Shown one piece after another: positions 58,263 to 64,000 of a stretch of 64,000 nucleotides of DNA (position 1 is the stretch's first letter; the number at the start of each line of letters is the position of its first letter). Origin of the DNA: Thermohalobaculum sp039805905 (GTDB lineage Bacteria; Pseudomonadota; Alphaproteobacteria; Rhodobacterales; Rhodobacteraceae); assembly GCA_039805905.1 (NCBI GenBank), contig JBDIVM010000014.1, forward strand, positions 1-64,000, written 5' to 3'. The notes beneath the pieces are model-generated. The model searched no databases and was not told the origin of the DNA. It saw nothing but the letters and a program-made list of their open reading frames with translations. The position numbers were made by a program, and so were the translations under genes.

Positions 58263-61088
58263 ATGTCGCGCGTTATCGTTGATCTGGCTGCCAAGCGGCA
58301 GGGTGGAGGTGGCTCCGGGCCGCTCCTGCACCCGGCAGGGGTGACGCTGCCGTTTGACGGCCCCGCGGACGCAGCGCTGATCATTCCCGAGATCCGCAGC
58401 GAAATCCGCTCCGGCGCCTACTGTGCCGCGGTGATCCAGCGCCTGCCGGAAACGCTGCGCCCGGGTGACCGGGTGCTGGTGATCGGCGCCGGTCTCGGTG
58501 TCGTCTCGACCCTGATCGGCAAGACCGAGGGGATCGAGCGCGTCATCGCGATCGAGGCCAACACCACCCTCGTGCCCTATCTCTCCCGCGTGAACGATGC
58601 GAACGGGGTCACCAATGTCGAGCCGGTGAACGCGGTGCTCGCCCAGGGCAAGAAGGGCCGGGTGCCGTTCTTCGTCCGGCGCGATCTGCGCGCCTCCTCG
58701 CTCGTGCCCCATGACCGGTCCTGGCAGCAGGTGATGATGGTGCCCTTCATGGACATCGACCTGATCCTGACCGAGGAGGAGATCAGCCTGATCGTCTGCG
58801 ACATCCCGGTCGCGTCCGCGCGGCTGCTCGCCGAGGCGGAGCTCGCGAAGGTCGAGCGCATCCTCCTCGGCTCCGGCGCCGAGGATGAGGACTGCTGGGC
58901 CGCGGATGGGCTCGGCACCCTGCTCGAGCAACTCGGCTACGCCGCCGACCGCTCCGGGAGCGCGGTGCTGTTCCGCCGGACCGCCGCGGCCGCGGGGCGC
59001 CGCCGCCGCGCACCGGCGGCGCCCGTAGAGGCTCCCCCGCCTGCCGCGCCCGAACCGGCGGCGGTCGAGGCCGCGGAGCCGCGCTCGGCCACGATCCATC
59101 CGATCCCGTTGCGTTCCGCCGGTCCCGACCATGCCGGACCGGGGCGCGAGACGGACCCCGAACCCGATCGCGACGAACTGGCGCCCGACGACGACATCGA
59201 TGCCGACGGCGCCGACGACGACCTGATGGAGATCGACCTCCCGGACGGTCCGCCCGGCCGGCGGCAGGAGTCCGCGCATGCCGAGCGGGACGGAGCGGAA
59301 GACGATGGCGGAAGCCGTCCGCCGGCCCCTGCAGGCGATGACGATACCCAACGGCGCAAGCCTGCCGTCGAGCCGGGCGAACTCGTGCTCGAGGCCGCCC
59401 TGTCGAGGGGGCCGAAGCAGCCTGCCGGATCGCCGGCCCGGGCCGAGGACGGGCTGCCGGCGCCGGGCTTCACCGAGCCGGAGCTCTGGTCCCCGGCGCG
59501 CCCCGTGCTGCCGCCGAAGCCGGACGCGCCGGAAGCTGGAGTCGGGCCGGGCACCGAAGCCGAAACCGGCCCTACGCCCGAAGCCGGGTCCGCACCGGCT
59601 CCGCAGCCGCCCGGGCCCGGAATCCAAAGCGGGCCCGAGGACAGCGATGAGGCGGTCGCACAAGGCGATGCCGCGCGCGCGTCGGATGCCGGGTCCACCG
59701 CGCCCGGGTCGCCACCTGCCCCCGGCACGGTCGCTGCGCCGGCAGCCGACCCGCGCCGGCGGCGGCGGCGCCGGCGACACCGCGCCGCCCCGGAGGCCAT
59801 GCCACAACGGCCGGCGCCCGGCCGGCTGCGCGGCCTCGCGATCCTGTCCCTCCTGCTTGCCCTGCCGCTGATGCTGATCGGCGAGATCGCGTCGAACCGA
59901 GCCGCCGAGCGCGCCGCCGCGATCGACGCCGTTGCTGCGGAATGGGGTGGGGCCCAGACGCTCACCGGGCCGTTCCTGGTCATTCCGGTCGCGACAGGTG
60001 CCGGCCCGGCCGATCCGCTGGTGCTTCTCCCCGACAGTCTCGAGGTCACCGCGGAGCTTGCCGCCGGGGTGCGGCGGCTCGGCCGCTTCGAGGTGCCGGT
60101 CTATCGCGGCCGCCACGACCTGCGCGTCGCCTTCGACCCGGCGATGGCCGAGAGCCTGCTGTCCGAGGGCGAGACCGCCGACTGGTCTGGTGCGACCCTG
60201 GCGCTCGGCATCACCGAGCCCCGGGCGCTCCGCGGCACGCTGATCCTCGAGGGCGGCCGGGCAGCGGTGCCGTTCGAGGCTGGCACGCTGGCCACGGCCG
60301 CGATGCCGGGCATCCATGCGCCGACCGGCGATCCCCGCGGCTACGAGGGCGGCTGGCAGCTGACCATCGAGCTCGACGGATCACAGCGCTTCGAGCTGAC
60401 CCCGGCGGCCCGCGTCACCGAAGCCCGCCTGCGCTCCAACTGGGCGAGCCCCGGCTTCGTCGGCGCCTTTCCGCCGGATCAGCGCGCGGCCGGGTCCGAG
60501 GGCTTTGCCGCCGACTGGTCTGTGCCGCAGCTCGCCCACGGCCTGCCGCAGGCATTCCGCGGAACCAGCCCCCTCGCCGGCCTGACCTCGGCATCCTTCG
60601 GCGCCGCTTTCGTTGCGCCGGGCGACTTCTACGAAAACGCGGGCCGCGCGCTGCGCTACGGGCTGGTCCTGATCGTGCTCACCTTCGGCGCCATCTTCCT
60701 CATGGAACGCTGGGCGCCGCGCCCGCCGCATGTGGCACAGTACGCCCTCGTCGGCGTGGCGCAGTGTTGCTTCTTCGTGCTGCTGCTCTCGTTCGCCGAA
60801 CAGACCGGGCTCGGGGCCGCCTACGCGCTGGCGAGCCTCGCGACGATCGGGCTGCTCACCGCCTATGGCTGGTTCGGCATTGCGCTCGGGCGTCGCAGCC
60901 TGTGGCTCGGCGCCGCCCTGGCGGTGCTCCACGCGCTCATGTATCTGGTGCTCGCCGACGCCGAGCTGACCCTGCTCGCCGGGGCGATGCTGGCCTTCCT
61001 CGTGACCGCCGTCGCCATGTGGGGCACGCGGGGTGGAGACTGGGCGGCGCTGCTCCGCAGCCTCCGGCCGCGGCCGCTGGAAGGATAG
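58263..61088 (+). CDS. Fusion of an FkbM-type methyltransferase domain, a long acidic/Pro-rich linker and CreD
   Basis: One continuous 941-residue frame. Residues ~1-240 form a methyltransferase-like fold with motif I RVLVIGAGLGVVS (70-82) and Glu98 in AIEAN. Residues ~246-512 are Pro/Ala/Gly/Asp/Glu-rich, without fold, ending in eight consecutive Arg. Residues ~513-941 match CreD: TM1 (about 524-541, ILSLLLALPLMLIG), a large periplasmic domain with GPFLVIPV and GDFYENAGRALRYGLVLIVL, then several C-terminal helices including FAEQTGLGAAYALAS. CreD is an envelope stress protein of the CreBC response. An internal ATG at 59799 with GGAGG could start CreD alone. No creABC is near. The upstream start at 58263 has only a weak ribosome site. 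Confidence 0.78.
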   Translation: MSRVIVDLAAKRQGGGGSGPLLHPAGVTLPFDGPADAALIIPEIRSEIRSGAYCAAVIQRLPETLRPGDRVLVIGAGLGVVSTLIGKTEGIERVIAIEANTTLVPYLSRVNDANGVTNVEPVNAVLAQGKKGRVPFFVRRDLRASSLVPHDRSWQQVMMVPFMDIDLILTEEEISLIVCDIPVASARLLAEAELAKVERILLGSGAEDEDCWAADGLGTLLEQLGYAADRSGSAVLFRRTAAAAGRRRRAPAAPVEAPPPAAPEPAAVEAAEPRSATIHPIPLRSAGPDHAGPGRETDPEPDRDELAPDDDIDADGADDDLMEIDLPDGPPGRRQESAHAERDGAEDDGGSRPPAPAGDDDTQRRKPAVEPGELVLEAALSRGPKQPAGSPARAEDGLPAPGFTEPELWSPARPVLPPKPDAPEAGVGPGTEAETGPTPEAGSAPAPQPPGPGIQSGPEDSDEAVAQGDAARASDAGSTAPGSPPAPGTVAAPAADPRRRRRRRRHRAAPEAMPQRPAPGRLRGLAILSLLLALPLMLIGEIASNRAAERAAAIDAVAAEWGGAQTLTGPFLVIPVATGAGPADPLVLLPDSLEVTAELAAGVRRLGRFEVPVYRGRHDLRVAFDPAMAESLLSEGETADWSGATLALGITEPRALRGTLILEGGRAAVPFEAGTLATAAMPGIHAPTGDPRGYEGGWQLTIELDGSQRFELTPAARVTEARLRSNWASPGFVGAFPPDQRAAGSEGFAADWSVPQLAHGLPQAFRGTSPLAGLTSASFGAAFVAPGDFYENAGRALRYGLVLIVLTFGAIFLMERWAPRPPHVAQYALVGVAQCCFFVLLLSFAEQTGLGAAYALASLATIGLLTAYGWFGIALGRRSLWLGAALAVLHALMYLVLADAELTLLAGAMLAFLVTAVAMWGTRGGDWAALLRSLRPRPLEG

Positions 61089-61105
61089 GGCCGGGCGGCC
61101 CCGGG

Positions 61106-62215
61106 TCAGGTCCGGGCCAGCCACGCCGCGGACTGCATCTCGGCCAGCCGCGAGACCGTGCGCGCGAATTCGAAGGCGCCCTTGCCCTCGGTGTAGACCT
61201 GCTCCGGCGCCACCTCGGCCGAGCAGTAGAGCCGCACCTTCGCCTCGTAGAAGGCGTCGACGAGCGTGACGAGCCGGTGCGCTTCGTTGTTTTGCGCCCA
61301 GCCGAGCCGCGGGATGCGATCGATGAAGAAGGTGCGGAACCGCCCGGCGATGGCGAGGTAGTCCGACGGCCCCAGCGGCTGCTCGCAGAGCTCCTCGAAG
61401 CTCGCGCGGCCGGCGTCGTCCGTCGCCCGGTCGATGCGGATGCGCCGGCCATGGATCGAGAGCGTGACGGGCTCGTGGGCCTCCCCGCGGGTCTCGCGCC
61501 GCCAGGCGGCGTCCATCGCCGCCTCGGCCGCCGGGCCGAGCGGGGTGAAGTAGCAGAGCCCGGCATCCTCCAGCCCCTGCCGGTAGTCCACCGGCGCGTC
61601 GAGCTCGACCAGATCGACGCGCTCCTTCAGCATGGTTATGAAGGGCAGGAACACCTGCCGGTTCAGCCCGTCCTTGTAGAGGTCGTCCGGAGGCCGGTTC
61701 GAGGTCGCCACCACCACAACGCCAAGATCGAACAGGGCCTGGAAGAGCCGGCCGAGGATCATCGCATCGGTGATATCTCGCACCTGGAACTCGTCGAAGC
61801 ACAAAAGCGCCGCCGCCTCGGCGATCTCCTCGGCAACCGGGCGGATCGGGTCCTCGATGTTCGACTCGCGGGCTGCGTGGATGCCGGCATGGACCTCCTG
61901 CATGAAGGCGTGGAAATGGACGCGGCGCTTCTGCATCACCGGCGCGCCGGCGAAGAACAGGTCCATCAGCATCGACTTGCCGCGCCCGACGCCGCCGAAA
62001 AGATAGATGCCCGTCAGGGGCTTGTCGGCCTTCGCCGCCTTGCGGCCAAAACCCAGCCAGCCCAGCGCCACCTTCTTGCCGAGATGCCGGTCGTAGTCCT
62101 TCAGCCGCATGTGCAGGAGCTGGAGCTTCTCGACCGCCGCACGCTGGGCGTCGTCGGCGCGGATCGCGCCCGACCTGACAAGCTCACGGTACCGGGGCAT
62201 CGGCCCGTCGATCAT
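61106..62215 (-). CDS. zapE: ZapE/AFG1-like cell-division ATPase
   Basis: A 369-residue AAA-type ATPase with Walker A LFGGVGRGKSMLMD and the neighbouring RVHFHAFMQEVHAGIH, Walker B LLCFDEFQVRDITDAMIL and RPPDDLYKDGLNRQVFLPFI. In E. coli ZapE associates with FtsZ during constriction; eukaryotic AFG1 is mitochondrial. It is the usual gene near sdh in this group. ATG 62215 has GAGGAGCG upstream. It converges with the CreD fusion gene. Confidence 0.92.
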   Translation of the reverse strand: MIDGPMPRYRELVRSGAIRADDAQRAAVEKLQLLHMRLKDYDRHLGKKVALGWLGFGRKAAKADKPLTGIYLFGGVGRGKSMLMDLFFAGAPVMQKRRVHFHAFMQEVHAGIHAARESNIEDPIRPVAEEIAEAAALLCFDEFQVRDITDAMILGRLFQALFDLGVVVVATSNRPPDDLYKDGLNRQVFLPFITMLKERVDLVELDAPVDYRQGLEDAGLCYFTPLGPAAEAAMDAAWRRETRGEAHEPVTLSIHGRRIRIDRATDDAGRASFEELCEQPLGPSDYLAIAGRFRTFFIDRIPRLGWAQNNEAHRLVTLVDAFYEAKVRLYCSAEVAPEQVYTEGKGAFEFARTVSRLAEMQSAAWLART

Positions 62216-62369
62216 CGCTCCTCGCTCCCTCGCGGCCGGCGCGGCGCCGACGCGATCTCCATATCCCCGTGATCGGAATCATCACAAGTCTTGCTTTGAC
62301 GCCGTGCCCTGCCCGCGCCATCTACTCGGTTCTGGCCGGACAGCGCCCGGAAGCCCTACCGATTATTTT

Positions 62370-62395
62370 CCACCGATGACCCTCCACCGATGACC
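62370..62395. repeat. 12-base direct repeat at the MFS start
   Basis: CCACCGATGACC occurs at 62370-62381 and again at 62384-62395, a 14-base period. Each copy contains an ATG, so the repeat creates two possible translation starts before the transporter. Confidence 0.7.
62376..62393 (+). CDS. Five-codon leader ORF overlapping the MFS start
   Basis: ATG ACC CTC CAC CGA TGA encodes Met-Thr-Leu-His-Arg and its stop overlaps the MFS start as ATGA. Neither ATG has an evident ribosome site, so the mini-ORF could couple or limit translation of the transporter. It may be without function. Confidence 0.35.
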   Translation: MTLHR

Positions 62396-63646
62396 ACCGC
62401 CGCCCGCACCCGCACCGACCCCGCGCTGTTCACGCCCGTGCTGATCGGCGGCGCGCTGATCCTGATGCTGAGCTTCGCCGTCCGCGCCTCGTTCGGCGTG
62501 TTCCAGATCCCGATTGCCTCGGAATTCGGCTGGCCGCGCACCGAATTCTCGCTGGCGATCGCCGTCCAGAACCTGGCCTGGGGCATCGGCCAGCCGGTCT
62601 TCGCCGCGATCGGCGAGCGCTTCGGCAACCGCCGCGCGATCGTGATGGGCGCGCTGGTCTATGCGCTGGGCCTCGTGCTCTCGGCCTCGAGCACCACGCC
62701 CGGCCAGATGCAGCTCTGGAACGTGCTGATCGGCTGCGGCATCGCCGGTACCGGCTTCGGCATCATCCTCGGCATGGTCGGCCGCGCCGCCTCGGCCGAG
62801 AACCGCTCGATGACGCTCGGCATCGCCACCGCCGCCGGCTCGGCCGGGCAGGTGATCGGCGCGCCGGTGGCCGAGGCGCTGCTGGCGCAGATGCACTGGA
62901 GCGCGGTATTCATCGTGTTCGCGGCCGTGGTGCTGGGCTCGCTCGCCTTCCTGCCCCTGCTGCGCGCCCCGCGCGCCGCGGCACAGGCCGATACCGGGCC
63001 TGGCATGGCCGAGGTGGTCGGCCGCGCCGTTCGCGACCCGAACTATGTGCTGATCTTCCTTGGCTTCTTCTCCTGCGGCTACCAGCTCGCCTTCGTCACC
63101 GCCCATTTCCCGGCCTTCGTCACCGAGATGTGCGGCCCGATCGGCGCCGACAGCCTGCTGTCCGGCATGGGCATCACCACCACCTCGCAGCTCGGCGCCT
63201 GGTCGATCGGGCTGATCGGCATCGCCAACATCGCCGGCACCATCGCCGCGGGCAAGCTCGGCCAGTACTTCCCGAAGAAGAACCTGCTGGCGCTGATCTA
63301 CACCGGGCGCACGGTCCTGGCCGCCTGGTTCATCCTGATGCCGATGACGCCCCTGACGGTGATCGCGTTCTCGCTCGGCATGGGCTCGCTCTGGCTCGCC
63401 ACCGTGCCGCTGACCTCGGGGCTGGTCGCCCACATCTACGGGCTGCGCTACATGGGCACGCTCTACGGCATCGTGTTCCTCTCCCACCAGCTCGGCAGCT
63501 TCCTCGGCGTCTGGATGGGCGGCGCCTTCTACGACCTCTACGGCTCCTACGAGGTGGTGTGGTGGGTCGGCGTCGGGGTCGGCGCCTTCTCGGCCATCGT
63601 CCACCTGCCGATCCGCGAGCGGGCGGGCGTGCTGCAGCCGGCCTGA
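62390..63646 (+). CDS. MFS transporter
   Basis: A 418-residue major facilitator protein with twelve hydrophobic helices. The early IASEFGWPRTEFSLAIAVQN and the loop GERFGNRRAIVMGAL (Gly-x3-Asp/Glu-Arg-x-Gly-x-Arg-like motif) fit the family; TSGLVAHIYGLRYMGTLYGI is typical of the oxalate/formate-antiporter-like branch, whose substrates are monocarboxylates. The substrate is unknown. Divergent from zapE. Confidence 0.9.
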   Translation: MTTAARTRTDPALFTPVLIGGALILMLSFAVRASFGVFQIPIASEFGWPRTEFSLAIAVQNLAWGIGQPVFAAIGERFGNRRAIVMGALVYALGLVLSASSTTPGQMQLWNVLIGCGIAGTGFGIILGMVGRAASAENRSMTLGIATAAGSAGQVIGAPVAEALLAQMHWSAVFIVFAAVVLGSLAFLPLLRAPRAAAQADTGPGMAEVVGRAVRDPNYVLIFLGFFSCGYQLAFVTAHFPAFVTEMCGPIGADSLLSGMGITTTSQLGAWSIGLIGIANIAGTIAAGKLGQYFPKKNLLALIYTGRTVLAAWFILMPMTPLTVIAFSLGMGSLWLATVPLTSGLVAHIYGLRYMGTLYGIVFLSHQLGSFLGVWMGGAFYDLYGSYEVVWWVGVGVGAFSAIVHLPIRERAGVLQPA

Positions 63647-63717
63647 GCGGCGGGCGTTCCCCACCGGGCTCGTTTCGTGTATCCTCGCAGCCGGGGCTTG
63701 CGGGTGCGGGACGCGGG

Positions 63718-64000
63718 ATGAAGATCACCGAGAGCACCGACCGGCGGCTGGTGGTCGAGCATCGACCCTGGTTCTTTTGCGGCATGCTCTGGCTGATGGG
63801 GCTGACGGCGCTCTACTCCGCCGTCACCGGCGCCAGCATCAGCGGCTGGGCCGAGCGGCTGCTGGTGCTCGTGCTCGGCCTCGGCACATGCTTCGCCGCC
63901 TGGTACTGGTTCGCCTTCCTGCGCATCACCTTCGACCGCGACCGCGGCCAGGTCGAGCATCTGGCCCTCCGCCCGTTCGGCTCGCAGTGGAAATGTCTCG
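63718..64000 (+). CDS. Membrane protein, C-terminus beyond the right edge
   Basis: The frame starts with ATG 63718 and runs off the edge, giving 94 residues. There are two hydrophobic helices (about residues 18-38 and 49-70, WFFCGMLWLMGLTALYSAV and the VLVLGLGTCFAAWYWFAFL run). The start has no obvious ribosome site in the GC-rich upstream sequence. Family unknown; the rest lies outside the window. Confidence 0.6.
   Translation, partial: MKITESTDRRLVVEHRPWFFCGMLWLMGLTALYSAVTGASISGWAERLLVLVLGLGTCFAAWYWFAFLRITFDRDRGQVEHLALRPFGSQWKCL

Noticed and set aside
58125..60317. A 730-residue leftward open frame opposite the CreD fusion
   Set aside because: It is antisense to the methyltransferase-linker region, where skewed codon use opens frames on both strands. 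The plus frame contains methyltransferase and CreD motifs.
1..64000. tRNA, rRNA, CRISPR arrays, insertion sequences or phage genes
   Set aside because: I looked for tRNA T-arm and anticodon patterns, repeat-spacer arrays, transposase motifs and terminal inverted repeats and found none that hold up by eye; a tRNA scan and covariance-model search would settle this.

Overview
The window is GC-rich, densely coded DNA from an alphaproteobacterium, most likely a Rhodobacterales (Rhodobacteraceae/Roseobacter-type) chromosome. That call rests on gcrA and gapR, the DUF1244 and DUF1178 proteins, a ptsP-lysC pair, a glcDEF operon, an sdhCDAB locus followed by zapE, and a branched-chain-type ABC importer embedded with an acyl-CoA synthetase and a PaaK-like ligase. 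I see no rRNA, tRNA, CRISPR array, insertion sequence or phage gene. It reads as core chromosome with one accessory-looking block at about 6.7-13.6 kb.

Layout. 0-6.7 kb: a lipoprotein fragment, a sigma-54-type response regulator, an endonuclease/phosphatase-fold protein, gapR, DUF1244, an N-formylglutamate amidohydrolase-like gene, pyruvate kinase and an SRPBCC protein. 6.7-13.6 kb: five minus-strand genes, namely one TadE-like protein and four tandem paralogues of an unusual TadG-like protein whose C-terminal half looks like a beta-helix. 13.9-16.3 kb: rpmI-rplT, an aspartyl beta-hydroxylase-type oxygenase, rpmJ and a GYD protein. 16.4-27.2 kb: a uronate-dehydrogenase-like protein, then the uptake/activation cluster (acyl-CoA synthetase, LivG, LivH, LivM, binding protein, LivF, PaaK-like ligase) with a palindromic operator candidate upstream. 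27.4-33.6 kb: Hsp20, a phasin-like protein, a secreted trypsin-like protease and glcDEF. 33.6-41.6 kb: ptsP, lysC, an acyltransferase with a His-rich membrane protein, DUF1178 and a PhoR-like kinase. 41.6-53.8 kb: gcrA, an orphan ABC-2 permease, a DDAH-like hydrolase, a pentapeptide-repeat protein, a DMT transporter, a GATase, a sulfotransferase, a Nudix protein, argD-argF behind a terminator-like leader hairpin, and a polar amino-acid ABC importer without its ATPase. 53.9-64 kb: sdhC-sdhD-sdhA-methyltransferase-sdhB, a methyltransferase-CreD fusion, zapE, an MFS transporter and a truncated membrane protein at the right edge.

How the genes fit together. Central carbon metabolism is represented by pyk, sdhCDAB and glcDEF. 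Amino-acid metabolism is represented by lysC, argD, argF, the DDAH-like hydrolase and a basic-amino-acid-type importer. The acyl-CoA synthetase/liv/PaaK cluster probably imports and CoA-activates a hydrophobic or aromatic carboxylate. GapR and GcrA are chromosome and cell-cycle regulators. The most unusual items are the four-copy TadG-like array, the methyltransferase placed between sdhA and sdhB, and the 941-residue methyltransferase-linker-CreD fusion directly after sdhB. All functional calls come from motif and family recognition by eye; no database search was run.
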